From an uncultured Gemmiger sp. (GTDB lineage: Bacteria > Bacillota > Clostridia > Oscillospirales > Ruminococcaceae), in contig CAKSUQ010000014.1 in assembly GCA_934502625.1 (NCBI GenBank), positions 1 through 56,992 on the forward strand: a DNA stretch of 56,992 bases, given 5' to 3'. The position numbers and the translations under genes were made by a program. Positions 1 to 10,566 of the stretch are shown here, in pieces (positions within the stretch are counted from its first letter, which is position 1; each line of letters starts with the position of its first letter). The notes beneath the pieces were generated by a model. It was not told where the DNA came from. It saw nothing but the letters and a program-made list of their open reading frames with translations, and made no database searches.

Positions 1-55
1 AACTCGCTACCTCCACCTTGGCAAGGTGGCGCTCTACCAGATGAGCTACGGCCGC
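1..55 (-). tRNA. tRNA-Gly (anticodon GCC), 3' end cut by window edge
   Basis: Read on the minus strand, the segment starts with acceptor arm GCGGCCG at 55-49, followed by the D arm (TAGCTC...GAGC) and an anticodon stem CCACC/GGTGG enclosing the loop TTGCCAA, so the anticodon is GCC (glycine). The variable loop and the first bases of the T arm follow, and the window ends before the T loop and CCA. It has its own promoter just upstream. Identity is firm; only the missing 3' part is unseen. Confidence 0.93.
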
Positions 56-102
56 ATGTTGGAGAGGTTTTGCTCAGTCGCTCTCTCCGGGCGACGTGTG
101 TT

Positions 103-131
103 ATTATAGCCGATTTGAGCAGAAAAGTCAA
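103..131 (-). promoter_or_regulatory. Sigma-A promoter of tRNA-Gly
   Basis: On the minus strand TTGACT (131-126) and TATAAT (108-103) are separated by exactly 17 bases, close to the vegetative consensus. It lies between the hslO stop and the tRNA, so the tRNA is probably transcribed on its own and not only by readthrough from hslO. Confidence 0.8.
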
Positions 132-161
132 GCGTTTTTTACAAGTTTTTTCTAAGAAATT

Positions 162-1073
162 TTACTTGTCGGCAGTCGGCGTTTTTTCGTCGCTGGCAGG
201 CCAGTTTTTGAGCAGCTCGTTCAGGTCCACCTTATAATTTTTGTTGCAGAACTGGCAGTTCACCTCGGCGATAGGGTCTTCGTCGCGCATGCGCTCGACC
301 TCTTTTTTGCCTAAAGAACGGATCATCTTTTCGACGCGCTCCAGCCCGCAGTCGCACTTATAGGTCACGTGGTAGCTGTCCAGAATATCGGGCTGAAAGC
401 CGGCCAGCGCCAGATCGAGCATATCGCGAACGCTCTTGCCCTCCTCCAGCATCGTCGTTACGCTGGGCATGGCCTTGATGTTCTTTTCAAGGTGCTCGAT
501 CTCCTCCTCGGTCGCGCCGGGCAGCAGCTGCACGACGAAACCTCCCGCGCAGCGCACACTCAGGTCTTTGTCCACCAGCACGCCCAGCGCGCAGACGGTG
601 GGCACCTGCTCGCTGATGGCGAAGTAGGTCGTCACATCCTCGGCGATCTCGCCGGAGGTCAGCGGTACCTGACCGATGTACGGCTCGCGCATGCCCAGAT
701 CGCGGATGACATCCAGCGTGCCGTCCTTGCCGACGGCGGCACCGACGTTCAGGTGGCCGTCAGCCCGCGGGGGAAGCTCCACAACGGGGTGCTCGACATA
801 GCCCTTGACATTGCCTGTACCGTCGGAAACAGCCAGCAGGCGACCTGCGGGGCCGCCGCCCTTGATCTGCAGCGTCACCGAGTCCTGCCTGCTTTTGAGC
901 ATGATGCCCATGATGCTGGCAGCCGTCAGCAGGCGGCCGAGCGCGGCCGTGGTGACGGCGCTGGTCTTGTGCAGGCGCTCCATCTCGCGGACGATCTCGG
1001 TGGAGTCGACGCCGTAAAATACGATGCCGCCGTTCTCCGAGATGCCGCGCAGCATATTATGATTCTGTTCCAT
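162..1073 (-). CDS. hslO: Hsp33 redox-regulated chaperone
   Basis: A 303-residue cytosolic holdase chaperone that is activated by oxidation and binds unfolding proteins during oxidative or heat stress. The C-terminal redox switch is complete: Cys240 and Cys242 (CDC) and Cys273 and Cys276 (CQFC), with 30 residues between the pairs; these normally bind zinc when reduced. Length matches the family. The ATG abuts the stop of the methyltransferase gene with no gap, so translation is probably coupled in an engB-methyltransferase-hslO operon. It lies in a region rich in chaperone and protease genes. Confidence 0.95.
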   Translation of the reverse strand: MEQNHNMLRGISENGGIVFYGVDSTEIVREMERLHKTSAVTTAALGRLLTAASIMGIMLKSRQDSVTLQIKGGGPAGRLLAVSDGTGNVKGYVEHPVVELPPRADGHLNVGAAVGKDGTLDVIRDLGMREPYIGQVPLTSGEIAEDVTTYFAISEQVPTVCALGVLVDKDLSVRCAGGFVVQLLPGATEEEIEHLEKNIKAMPSVTTMLEEGKSVRDMLDLALAGFQPDILDSYHVTYKCDCGLERVEKMIRSLGKKEVERMRDEDPIAEVNCQFCNKNYKVDLNELLKNWPASDEKTPTADK

Positions 1074-1832
1074 TTATTGTACCTCTTGTGTATATTGCTT
1101 GACCGCCGTAATGATCCAGCGCGGGCTGTCGTCGCGCACGGCACCGAAATCCTCGCCGTCAGCGATTTTTGCCACCGTGAAGCCGTACTTTTCCAGCAGC
1201 GCACGGACGGTATCCAGCGGGTAGCTGTACTCGCTGAACTGCTCGCGAAAGTACTCTCCCGTCTCGTGGTAGTCGATGTCGATGGTTATATCCACCCGCC
1301 GGGCTACCTCGTCGTAGCGGTTCGACCAGTGACAGTCGGCGTCCTCTGCCTCAATGTCGAATGTCTGCCCCGCCAGAATGTGCTGATGCTTATAGGGCGT
1401 GTTCAAATCGAAGATGAAGACGCCGCCCTTCTCCATAAAATAGGCAGCCTTGCGGATGGCCTTCTCGAAGTTTTCCTGCGGGCCGATGTGGCTGTAGGTG
1501 TCGAACGTCGACACCGCCGCGCGGATCGTGCCGTACAGGTCTAAGTCCAGCAAGTCCTGCTTGAGCAGCAGCAGACGGCCGGTCAGCCCCAGCTCGTCGG
1601 CTTTCTCGCGCAGGACACTGAGCATTTCCTCCGAGCGGTCGATACCGATGACGTCGTACCCTGCCTGCGTCAGCATTAAGGTCAAGTCGCCCGTGCCGCA
1701 GCCTAAATCGGCCAGAATGCCATCTGTAACGCCGTGGGTTTTCAGTTCGCCGGTGATGTAGGCATACAACGCGTCGTAGTCGGCCTCGCCGTTGAACTCG
1801 TCGTAGAAGTAGGCAAATTCGTTGTAGGCCAT
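1074..1832 (-). CDS. Class I SAM-dependent methyltransferase
   Basis: A 252-residue protein with the Rossmann-fold methyltransferase motif I (LADLGCGTGDLTL, about residues 41-53), followed by an acidic loop (GIDRSEEML) that normally contacts the ribose of S-adenosylmethionine, and motif IV near FDTYSHIG. Such firmicute proteins are usually annotated only as class I methyltransferases, and no substrate can be read from the sequence. It starts 4 bases after the engB stop and ends directly against the hslO start, so it is the middle gene of a three-gene operon. Fold assignment is firm, function unknown. Confidence 0.88.
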   Translation of the reverse strand: MAYNEFAYFYDEFNGEADYDALYAYITGELKTHGVTDGILADLGCGTGDLTLMLTQAGYDVIGIDRSEEMLSVLREKADELGLTGRLLLLKQDLLDLDLYGTIRAAVSTFDTYSHIGPQENFEKAIRKAAYFMEKGGVFIFDLNTPYKHQHILAGQTFDIEAEDADCHWSNRYDEVARRVDITIDIDYHETGEYFREQFSEYSYPLDTVRALLEKYGFTVAKIADGEDFGAVRDDSPRWIITAVKQYTQEVQ

Positions 1833-1836
1833 CGAC

Positions 1837-2433
1837 TTATTCCTCAGTATCTGCGGTCATGCTGGCTTCCAGCAGGGTGCGCAGCTCGTCCATTCCCTGC
1901 CCGTTCTCGGCGCTCGTCAGCACGACGCCTTGGCAGCCGTAGGGCGCGCAGAGCTTTTCAAATTCTTTCTTGCAGGTGGCCATCTCGCTCTTTTTCAGCT
2001 TGTCGCCCTTCGTCAGGGCGGCCACGAACGGGATGCGGTGGTAGTGCAGGTATTCGAGCATCTGCACATCGTCGGCGCTGGGTGCGTGGCGGCCGTCCAG
2101 CAGCTGCACCAGCAGACTGACAGCGCGGTCGGCCTCGAAATAGCTGTTGATGAGGTCATCCCACCGCTCGCGCTCGGCGTTGGAGACTTTTGCGTAGCCG
2201 TAGCCGGGCAGATCGACGAAGTAGGCCGTATCGACGCGGTAGAAATTGATGGTGGCCGTCTTGCCCGGCGTGGCGCTGACGCGCGCCAGCTTTTTGCGGT
2301 TGCAGAGCTTGTTGATAAGGCTCGACTTGCCGACGTTGGAGCGGCCGGAGAATACGATCTCCGGGCGGTCGCTGTCCGGCAGCTGGCGGGACAGGCCGTA
2401 GGACGCGAGAAATTCGCTGTTGTTGTAGTTCAT
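1837..2433 (-). CDS. engB: Ribosome biogenesis GTPase EngB (YsxC/YihA)
   Basis: A 198-residue GTPase needed for late assembly of the 50S ribosomal subunit. The G motifs are in order: P-loop GRSNVGKSS at 30-38, the G2 region ATPGKTATINFY, G3 DLPGYGYAK at about 74-82, G4 TKGDKL and G5 TSAENGQG. Length is normal. In many firmicutes engB follows lon, as here, although 130 bases of repeat sequence separate them. It is the first gene of a tight operon with the methyltransferase and hslO. Confidence 0.96.
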   Translation of the reverse strand: MNYNNSEFLASYGLSRQLPDSDRPEIVFSGRSNVGKSSLINKLCNRKKLARVSATPGKTATINFYRVDTAYFVDLPGYGYAKVSNAERERWDDLINSYFEADRAVSLLVQLLDGRHAPSADDVQMLEYLHYHRIPFVAALTKGDKLKKSEMATCKKEFEKLCAPYGCQGVVLTSAENGQGMDELRTLLEASMTADTEE

Positions 2434-2463
2434 GGGTGTTCCTTTATGTTTCGGGTTGCATGC

Positions 2464-2543
2464 GGGCGGATATGGAATCCGCCCCTACGAAGGGAACCGG
2501 GTACTGGCCGGAAACTGCACGAGCGAACCATGTTCGCCCCTAC
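2464..2543. repeat. Two short palindromes of the GCCCCTAC family
   Basis: Between lon and engB lie two interspersed palindromes. The first (2464-2488) has arms GGGCGGAT and ATCCGCCC followed by CTAC. The second (2521-2543) has arms GAGCGAAC and GTTCGCCC followed by CTAC. The same two cores recur near 18.3 kb, and the first also at 28.4 kb. They share the constant tail GCCCCTAC but differ in core. No coding content is seen here. Confidence 0.75.
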
Positions 2544-2563
2544 AAAGACGCCATTCAGCAGCA

Positions 2564-5014
2564 TCACATTACCGTTGCCGGTTCCTTGTGAGCGTCGGCG
2601 GGCTTTTCGTTGGCGATGAGGGACGTTGCCTGCGGCACGCCGTGGGCGGCGCGGGCGGGCGTGCAGCCAGAGCGCACGAGGGCATGCTTCAGCACCTCGG
2701 AGAGGTTCCCCACCGGGATGAAGCGGACTTTATCCTTGACCTCGGCGTCGACCTCATACAGGTCACTGGCGTTATCCTTCGGGATGAGCACCGTCGAAAT
2801 GCCCTCGCGGAAGGCGGCCATGCTCTTTTCCTTCAGGCCGCCGATGGGCAGGACGTTGCCGTGCAGCGTGATCTCGCCGGTCATGGCAAGGTCGTGGTGC
2901 ACCGGGATGCCGGACAGCGCCGAAATCAGCGCCGTCGTCAGCGTGACACCCGCCGAGGGGCCGTCCTTCGGCACAGCGCCCTCCGGGGCGTGGATGTGCA
3001 GGTCAGTCTTCTTGAATTTATCGGCGGCGATGCCGTACTCCTCGGCGTGGACTTTGGCGTAGGTCACGGCCAACTGGGCGCTCTCCTTCATGACGTCGCC
3101 AAGGCTGCCAGTGATCTCAATTTTGCCGCTGCCGTTCGGGATGATCGCCACCTCGACGGGCAGCATCTCGCCGCCGACGCTCGTCCACGCCAGACCGTTG
3201 GCAATGCCCACGGCATCCTTGCGGGAGATGAAGGTCGGCTTGACCTTTTCGGGTCCCAGCAGCGTTTTGACCATGGCAGCGGAAACGCTGATCTTTTCCT
3301 CCTCGCCCGCCGCGATCTTCTGGGCGCACTTGCGCAGCACAGAGGTGATAGTACGTTCGAGGTTACGCACGCCGGCCTCGCGGGTGTAGCCGTCGATGAT
3401 GGCGTACAGTGCGCTGTTGGTCAGGGTCGCGCGGCCTTCGAGGCCGTTGTTTTTCAGCTGCTTGGGCAGCAGATGGCGCTTGGCGATATTGAACTTTTCT
3501 GTGCGGGTGTAGCTGGGCAGCTCGATAACGTCCATCCGGTCGTACAGGGGGCCGGGGATCGTGGAGGCATCGTTCGCCGTCGTGATGAAAAGCACCTCGC
3601 TCAGATCGAACGGGATGTCGAGGTAGTTATCTTTAAAGGTGCGGTTCTGCTCCGGGTCAAGCACCTCCAGCAGTGCGCTGGACGGGTCGCCCTTGTAGTC
3701 GCCCGCCAGCTTGTCGATCTCGTCCAGCAGGATGACCGGATTCGTCGACTTTGCGGTCGTGATGGCGCTGATGATGCGGCCGGGCATCGCGCCGATGTAG
3801 GTGCGGCGGTGGCCGCGGATCTCGGCTTCATCGTGCACGCCGCCCAGACTCATGCGGGCGAACTTGCGGTTCATGCACTCGGCGATGGAGTGCGCGATGC
3901 TCGTCTTGCCGACGCCCGGAGGGCCGACGAGGCAGATGATCTGCCCCTTGACGTCCTGATTCAGCTTGCGCACAGCCAGCAGTTCGAGAATGCGCTCCTT
4001 GACCTTCTGCAGGCCGTAGTGCTCGCGATCCAGCACCTTGCGGGCGTGCGCCTGGTCGAGGTCGTCCTCGGTGGCGGTGTGCCACGGCAGCGCCAAGCAG
4101 GCGTCGAGATAGCTGCGGATGACGCCGCTCTCGGCGCTGCTGCCCTGCATCCGGGCAAGGCGGTCGCACTCTTTCAGCAGCTTCTCGGTAGACTCTTCGT
4201 CAAGGTTCAGCGCCTTGACCTTTTCGCGGTATGTATCAGCCTCGGCGCGGGTGTCCTCGGCGTCGCCCAGTTCCTCGCTGATGACGTTCATCTGCTCACG
4301 CAGATAGTATTCCCGCTGACCCTTGTCCATGCGGGCGTTGACCTTGTCGTCAAGATCACGCTCGATGTCCATGATCTGACACTCCTGCCGCAGCAGGGTC
4401 AGCAGCTTTTCAAGGCGGCCAAGCAGCGTCGACTCGTTCAGGATGAGCTGCTTATCCTCATATTTAAAGAGCAGATTTGCGGGCATGTACTCGCTCAAAA
4501 ACAGCGGCGAATCCGACGAGATGATGTTGTAGACAACGTCCTTCGAAATCTGCGGGCTGTAGGACAGGTACTCCTCGAAGCAGTCCTTCAGGCTGCGAAC
4601 GAGCGCCTCGACCTGCGTGCGCTTGTCGGCGGCGATGCCGCGCACCGGCACAGGACGCACGAGCGCCTGCAGATATTTGTCGCCGTCGTTCAGTTCCAGA
4701 AGCCGCGCGCGGGTCTTGCCCTCGACGAGGACTTTCACGAGGTCATCGGAGACGCGCAGCACCTGCTTGATTTCGGCGATGACGCCGTAGGCGTACAGAT
4801 CGCGGATCGTCGGCTCCTCAACGTCCATCTCGCGCTGGGCGACGAGGAAAATGCTGCTGTTCGCGTGCATCGCGGCCTCGATGGCCGCGATGGATTTGGC
4901 GCGGCCGACCTCGAAGTGCACGACGTTATTGGGGAAAACCACCAGCCCGCGCAGTGCGATGGCCGGCAGGTGAACCACATTGCGTGTGATCTTGATCTTT
5001 ACTTTCTCAGACAT
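2564..5014 (-). CDS. lon: ATP-dependent protease Lon (La)
   Basis: An 816-residue serine protease of the AAA+ class that degrades damaged and regulatory proteins. In order: an N-terminal substrate-binding LON domain, a coiled linker, the AAA+ module with Walker A GPPGVGKT (around residue 360) and Walker B VILLDEIDK, and the C-terminal protease domain with the catalytic serine in PKDGPSAG (about 686) and the partner lysine in GGLKEKSMAA. The ATG at 5014 is chosen because GGGAGA precedes it and the N-terminus then matches the family; the longer open frame would run into the upstream lipid kinase gene, which ends two bases away. Probably co-transcribed with that gene. Confidence 0.96.
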   Translation of the reverse strand: MSEKVKIKITRNVVHLPAIALRGLVVFPNNVVHFEVGRAKSIAAIEAAMHANSSIFLVAQREMDVEEPTIRDLYAYGVIAEIKQVLRVSDDLVKVLVEGKTRARLLELNDGDKYLQALVRPVPVRGIAADKRTQVEALVRSLKDCFEEYLSYSPQISKDVVYNIISSDSPLFLSEYMPANLLFKYEDKQLILNESTLLGRLEKLLTLLRQECQIMDIERDLDDKVNARMDKGQREYYLREQMNVISEELGDAEDTRAEADTYREKVKALNLDEESTEKLLKECDRLARMQGSSAESGVIRSYLDACLALPWHTATEDDLDQAHARKVLDREHYGLQKVKERILELLAVRKLNQDVKGQIICLVGPPGVGKTSIAHSIAECMNRKFARMSLGGVHDEAEIRGHRRTYIGAMPGRIISAITTAKSTNPVILLDEIDKLAGDYKGDPSSALLEVLDPEQNRTFKDNYLDIPFDLSEVLFITTANDASTIPGPLYDRMDVIELPSYTRTEKFNIAKRHLLPKQLKNNGLEGRATLTNSALYAIIDGYTREAGVRNLERTITSVLRKCAQKIAAGEEEKISVSAAMVKTLLGPEKVKPTFISRKDAVGIANGLAWTSVGGEMLPVEVAIIPNGSGKIEITGSLGDVMKESAQLAVTYAKVHAEEYGIAADKFKKTDLHIHAPEGAVPKDGPSAGVTLTTALISALSGIPVHHDLAMTGEITLHGNVLPIGGLKEKSMAAFREGISTVLIPKDNASDLYEVDAEVKDKVRFIPVGNLSEVLKHALVRSGCTPARAAHGVPQATSLIANEKPADAHKEPATVM

Positions 5015-5016
5015 TC

Positions 5017-5988
5017 TTACTCTCCCATAGCCTGCAGAACAGGCGTCTTGTTTGCGGTTTCGGCCAGTTCGGGCGGCAGCAGGATGTGCGCTGCACTGCG
5101 CACAGTCTCGGCGTGCATCCGCAGCTGGGGCGAGCATTCGCCGTCCAGCGTCGTGATGAGCGGGTTGCCGTCCAGCACCTCTATGTCGATCTGGCTTGTG
5201 CGGAAAAAGGTCATGTAGGGCTTGAATTTTTCGGCCACGGCGTCATCCTCCAACAGATGCTCGCCTTTTTTGTACGCGCCCAGCAGCCCCGGCAGCTTTA
5301 AGCGCGGGATCGGCTTTAACAGCACAACGTCCAGCAGACCGTCGTTCATGCTGGCGTGGGGCGCGGCGCAGTAGCCGCCGCCGTACTGCTGGCCGTTGCA
5401 GACCGCCAGCATCATGTAGATACCCTCGAACGTGCGGTCGTCGGCGGTGATGCGCAGCCGGTGCTTGAAGGTGCTGCAGACGGCCTCCAGAATCGACAGC
5501 GTGTAGGCGGTCGTGCCGCCGCACAGCGGTACGCGCCGCCACTTGGGGATGCCGTTGGCGACCTGCGCGTCGATGCCCGCCGCGTAAATATCGATGCCGC
5601 AGCCCTGCGGTGTACAGATGACATCCACGGCGAAGGGCTGTGCGGCGAGTTGGGCGTCAATATCCAGAAACTGTGCCTGCGCGCCGAAGTTGCGCACATA
5701 GTCGTTGCCGCTGCCGCAGGGCACACAGCCGATGGCAGCGTTCGGGCGACCGACTGCGCCCTGCAGCACCTCGTTCAGGGTGCCATCGCCGCCGCAGGCG
5801 TAGAGGTTGACTTCTTCGCCGCTGGCGGCGTATTTGGCGGCGAGGTCGCGCGCCTGCCCGGCGCGGCGGGTCACTTCAATGATCGGTTTGATACCCGCGC
5901 GGCTGGCGGCGGCGTGGATCTGCGGGATGAGTGCCACGCTGGCGTCGATCTTGCCCGCCGTCGGATTTATGATGAAGATATGCTGCAT
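5017..5988 (-). CDS. Diacylglycerol/lipid kinase family protein (DAGKc domain)
   Basis: A 323-residue protein with the NAD-kinase/DAGK fold. It opens with IINPTAGK (6-13), has the nucleotide-binding GGDGT (66-70) and the CGSGND block near residues 89-94, as in DgkB/YegS-type soluble lipid kinases that phosphorylate diacylglycerol in membrane lipid recycling. Substrate is inferred from family only. The ATG at 5988 follows AAGGGA and gives the conserved N-terminus; the upstream extension in the same frame is translated repeat sequence. It is followed two bases later by lon. Confidence 0.88.
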   Translation of the reverse strand: MQHIFIINPTAGKIDASVALIPQIHAAASRAGIKPIIEVTRRAGQARDLAAKYAASGEEVNLYACGGDGTLNEVLQGAVGRPNAAIGCVPCGSGNDYVRNFGAQAQFLDIDAQLAAQPFAVDVICTPQGCGIDIYAAGIDAQVANGIPKWRRVPLCGGTTAYTLSILEAVCSTFKHRLRITADDRTFEGIYMMLAVCNGQQYGGGYCAAPHASMNDGLLDVVLLKPIPRLKLPGLLGAYKKGEHLLEDDAVAEKFKPYMTFFRTSQIDIEVLDGNPLITTLDGECSPQLRMHAETVRSAAHILLPPELAETANKTPVLQAMGE

Positions 5989-6025
5989 CGGTTTGTCCCT
6001 TTCAGCATCAGTTCGTTGCGGTCTA

Positions 6026-6066
6026 CAGATAATAATTATTGTATCTGTTTTGCCGCAAAAGTGCAA
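6026..6066 (-). promoter_or_regulatory. Promoter of the lipid kinase-lon unit with dyad over the -10
   Basis: On the minus strand TTGCAC (6066-6061), 17 bases, then TACAAT (6043-6038). A dyad with arms CAGATA and TATCTG (6047-6026) covers the -10 box, a position where a repressor could act. The promoter call is good; the operator reading is inference. Confidence 0.65.
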
Positions 6067-6100
6067 TACCTTGGGGAAAATTGGATGGGAAATGTAAAGC

Positions 6101-6240
6101 GGCTTCCCCCTAGGGGGAAGCTGTCGCCGAAGGCGACTGATGAGGGGCAGCGTACCCGTGATTGCCCGTGAATGGGTGGTCGCGGGAGATCTGCCCCTCA
6201 TCCGGCCCTGCGGGGCCACCTTCCCCCCTCAGGGGAAGGC
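6101..6240. repeat. Composite inverted-repeat element, full copy 1
   Basis: About 140 bases. The left arm is a palindrome (GCTTCCCCC/GGGGGAAGC), then GTCGCC/GGCGAC, then TGATGAGGGGC. The centre contains a CCCGTGAATGGG hairpin. The right arm is GCCCCTCATCCGGCC, GGGGCC and CCTTCCCC/GGGGAAGG. It ends exactly against the stop codon of the penicillin-binding protein. A second full copy lies at 21450-21597 in the opposite orientation. There is no open reading frame worth calling and no transposase. Confidence 0.85.
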
Positions 6241-7842
6241 CTAGGGAGCCTCCCACACATCCAACAGTTCCGTCACACGCGCGAAGATCGCGGCGCTGGA
6301 GGTGTCGGGCTTTAAAATGCCGTCCTGCAGAATTGTGATCGTGTAGCGCGGCGTGTCAGCCGGATAAAAGCCGCTGAACCAATAGTTCAGCAGCTCCTCC
6401 CCCGCTTCGTCGTATTGGCCGGTCTGCGCCGTGCCGGTCTTGCCGCCCGCCGCGCCGTTTTTCGGTTGGGCGTCGCGGCCGATGCCATCCTCGACGACCG
6501 AGGTCAGCATACTGCGCAGCACTTTCGCCGTGGCTTCGTCGCAGACGGCGCGGGGTGCAACGGGTGTCGTCGGCTCGGTCAGCGTGCCGTCAGCGTCGGT
6601 GATGCCCTGCACAAAGGTCGGTGCGCGGTAGACGCCGCCGCTCGCGACGGTGTTCATCATGGCCGTAATTTGCAGAGGCGTCACGGTCAGCGCGCCCTGC
6701 CCGAAGCTGAACGTCGCCAGCTGGCCAACGTTTTCGAGCGTCTCGCCCTCCGGCAGCACACCGGCAGCGGTCTGCAAATCCGGGGCAATGGGTGTGGCCG
6801 CGCCGAAGCCGAACGCCTCGGCCTCGGCCAGAATCCGTGCGCCGCCCAACCGCTGCCCCAGCTCGATAAAATAGGTGTTGCAGCTCTGTTCCAGCGCGCC
6901 GCGCAGGTTGACCTCGCCGTGGGCGCGCCCCTGCGCGCAGCGGTAGGTCTGCCCGGCCAGCTCGATCTCGCCGGTACAGTCGTGGGTGAGCCAATCAAGC
7001 CCGCTCTCATAGGCAGCTGCAGCCAGCACCACCTTGAACACCGACCCGGCGCTGAACGCGCTGAAGCTGCGGTTGATGAGTGAGGTGTCGTCGGCGCGGA
7101 TGCTGGCGGCAATGTCCTGCGGGTCGAACGCCGGGGCGCTGACCGAGGCCAGCACCTCCCCCGTCGCCGCGTCCATCACAAGGATGCACCCGCGCGGCAT
7201 GAGCTGCGCCGCCAATGCCTCGCAGGCTCGCTGCAAGTCGGCGTCCAGCGTCAGCCGCACACCCTGCCCCGTGCCGGATTCTTCCACCGTGACGGCGGGC
7301 TTTGTGTCGGTCAGCAGCCGCCCCTGTGCTGTCGTGATGCAGGTCACAGTGCGCTTGTCGCCGGAGGCCGCCAGCAGCGCGTTGTAGGCGCGTTCCAGCC
7401 CAGAGACGCCGCGTCCCTCACCGTCTAGGTATCCCAGCAGGTGCGCAGCGGTCGCGCCGGAAAAATGCTGCGGCACTGCGCAGGTCGTGATGCCCTGTGC
7501 CGTCAGGTCGCAGCTGACCTCGATGAGAAACGGTGCGGCAAGATTGCGGCGCTCATACAGCCGCCCCTGCTCGGCGTAGGACACGTAGGGAAACAGCGCC
7601 GTGTACCCAGCGTCCCCCGGCAGGCAGAGCGCATAATATTGCTGTGCCGTACCGGTCAGCCTGCGGCCGGTGCGGTCGTAAAAATCGCCCCGCGCACGCG
7701 GCAGTTCCAGCGTCTGCACGTTCTGCCCGCCCGCGCTGGCGGCGTAGGCTGCCTGATGACCCACCCAGTAGGTGCGGCAGAGCACGACCCCCGCCAACAG
7801 CACCAGCATCGCACACAATCCATAAAAACGGCGCAGAGACAT
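6241..7842 (-). CDS. Class B penicillin-binding protein (peptidoglycan transpeptidase)
   Basis: A 533-residue D,D-transpeptidase that cross-links peptidoglycan outside the membrane. There is one N-terminal membrane segment (about 8-22), then a short PBP dimer-type domain beginning at RGDFYDRTGR. The transpeptidase domain has the SxxK nucleophile motif Ser267-Val-Phe-Lys270, SCN at 320-322 and KTGTAQT at 468-474, so all three active-site motifs are intact. It is shorter than typical PBP2 or SpoVD and has no visible PASTA repeats, so assignment to elongation, division or spore cortex is open. It lies 27 bases after the VanZ-like gene, probably in one operon, and a repeat element abuts its stop. 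Confidence 0.9.
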   Translation of the reverse strand: MSLRRFYGLCAMLVLLAGVVLCRTYWVGHQAAYAASAGGQNVQTLELPRARGDFYDRTGRRLTGTAQQYYALCLPGDAGYTALFPYVSYAEQGRLYERRNLAAPFLIEVSCDLTAQGITTCAVPQHFSGATAAHLLGYLDGEGRGVSGLERAYNALLAASGDKRTVTCITTAQGRLLTDTKPAVTVEESGTGQGVRLTLDADLQRACEALAAQLMPRGCILVMDAATGEVLASVSAPAFDPQDIAASIRADDTSLINRSFSAFSAGSVFKVVLAAAAYESGLDWLTHDCTGEIELAGQTYRCAQGRAHGEVNLRGALEQSCNTYFIELGQRLGGARILAEAEAFGFGAATPIAPDLQTAAGVLPEGETLENVGQLATFSFGQGALTVTPLQITAMMNTVASGGVYRAPTFVQGITDADGTLTEPTTPVAPRAVCDEATAKVLRSMLTSVVEDGIGRDAQPKNGAAGGKTGTAQTGQYDEAGEELLNYWFSGFYPADTPRYTITILQDGILKPDTSSAAIFARVTELLDVWEAP

Positions 7843-7869
7843 ACAACCACCCCGGTGGGAGTATGGGCG

Positions 7870-8331
7870 CTACCGCCGCTTTCGATACAGCCAAATGCCC
7901 AGATACACTGCCGCCGCGCAGGGCAGGAAGCCGAGGGCGTCGACGCCGACGTCGCTTAACAGCATGGCGCGCCCCGGCACAAAGCACTGGTGCAGCTCGT
8001 CACTGACGGCGTAAAGCATACACAGTGCCGATGAGAGCAGCGCCCGCTGCGGCAGGCTGAGCCGCCGCGTCCAGAGCTGCACTGTGACGGCAACGCTTAC
8101 GCCCAGCGCGCAGTAGATATACACGTGCGCCCACTTACGCAGGTTTGCGTGGAAGTTCTGCGCGTTGAACCACTGAGGCAGCCATGCCTCGCGGTGGCTG
8201 GCCTGCACGGTCTCGGTCACGACCTCGCTGAGGTGGTACGACACCTCCGCAGGCTGGGCGGAGAAGAAAAAGATCAGTGCCATAACGCCCAGCGTGACGG
8301 CCAGCGCCAGATATCTTGCGTGTTTTTTCAC
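7870..8331 (-). CDS. VanZ-like family membrane protein
   Basis: A 153-residue protein with about four hydrophobic segments and the VanZ family signature of a histidine in KWAHVYIYCALG and SDELHQCFVPGRAMLLSDVGVDALG. VanZ lowers teicoplanin binding in enterococci, but most family members are of unknown role. The start chosen is GTG at 8331, since AGAGGA sits seven bases upstream; a longer frame beginning with TTG at 8361 would start inside the groEL terminator. It is followed closely by the penicillin-binding protein gene, which fits a cell-envelope role. Confidence 0.82.
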   Translation of the reverse strand: MKKHARYLALAVTLGVMALIFFFSAQPAEVSYHLSEVVTETVQASHREAWLPQWFNAQNFHANLRKWAHVYIYCALGVSVAVTVQLWTRRLSLPQRALLSSALCMLYAVSDELHQCFVPGRAMLLSDVGVDALGFLPCAAAVYLGIWLYRKRR

Positions 8332-8359
8332 GGGGGTTCCTCTCAGTGATAGTTTACGC

Positions 8360-8399
8360 AAAAAGGCCGAAGCCTCTTTTCGCAGAGACTTCGACCTTA
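8360..8399 (-). terminator. Rho-independent terminator of groESL
   Basis: On the minus strand a stem AAGGTCGAAG/CTTCGGCCTT, with an inner CTCT/AGAG pairing, runs straight into a T run. It starts about 22 bases after the groEL stop. Confidence 0.82.
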
Positions 8400-8421
8400 T
8401 GGTTGCTTGTAGGGGTGCGGA

Positions 8422-10068
<1,647 letters not shown>

Positions 10069-10106
10069 TTATCTGAAAGAAATCGGTGAAATCAAATTTG
10101 CTTGCC

Positions 10107-10406
<300 letters not shown>

Positions 10407-10437
10407 CTATAAAAGATTTCTCTTTTGAAATTTTGTT

Positions 10438-10464
10438 TTAGCACTCATTCTCTCTGAGTGCTAA
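10438..10464 (-). promoter_or_regulatory. CIRCE operator (HrcA binding site)
   Basis: A perfect inverted repeat, TTAGCACTC, nine bases, GAGTGCTAA, which is the full CIRCE consensus. It lies just downstream of the groES -10 box, where HrcA blocks transcription until heat stress. hrcA itself is not in the window. Confidence 0.97.
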
Positions 10465-10468
10465 ATAT

Positions 10469-10497
10469 ATAATACTCACTTTGCACCGAAAAATCAA
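10469..10497 (-). promoter_or_regulatory. Sigma-A promoter of groESL
   Basis: TTGATT (10497-10492) and TATTAT (10474-10469) with a 17-base spacer on the minus strand, directly upstream of CIRCE. Confidence 0.85.
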
Positions 10498-10525
10498 GTG
10501 TTTTCTATATAAAATTTTTGTGAAC

Positions 10526-10558
10526 AAAAAAGCACCGGGGCATTCCTGCACCGGTGTG
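10526..10558 (-). terminator. Rho-independent terminator after clpX
   Basis: On the minus strand CACCGG-TGCA...TGC-CCGGTG forms the stem, followed by CTTTTTTG. It starts less than 10 bases after the clpX stop and separates clpX from the groESL promoter. Confidence 0.85.
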
Positions 10559-10566
10559 TTTGCAAA

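Noticed and set aside
2432..5218. A 928-codon open frame on the plus strand opposite lon
   Set aside because: It mirrors lon, a complete recognised gene; its protein is a low-complexity Ala/Val/Gln/His/Asp mix typical of the antisense of high-GC genes, with no family similarity.
6101..6240. Insertion sequence
   Set aside because: Inverted arms are present but there is no transposase frame and no target duplication could be recognised.
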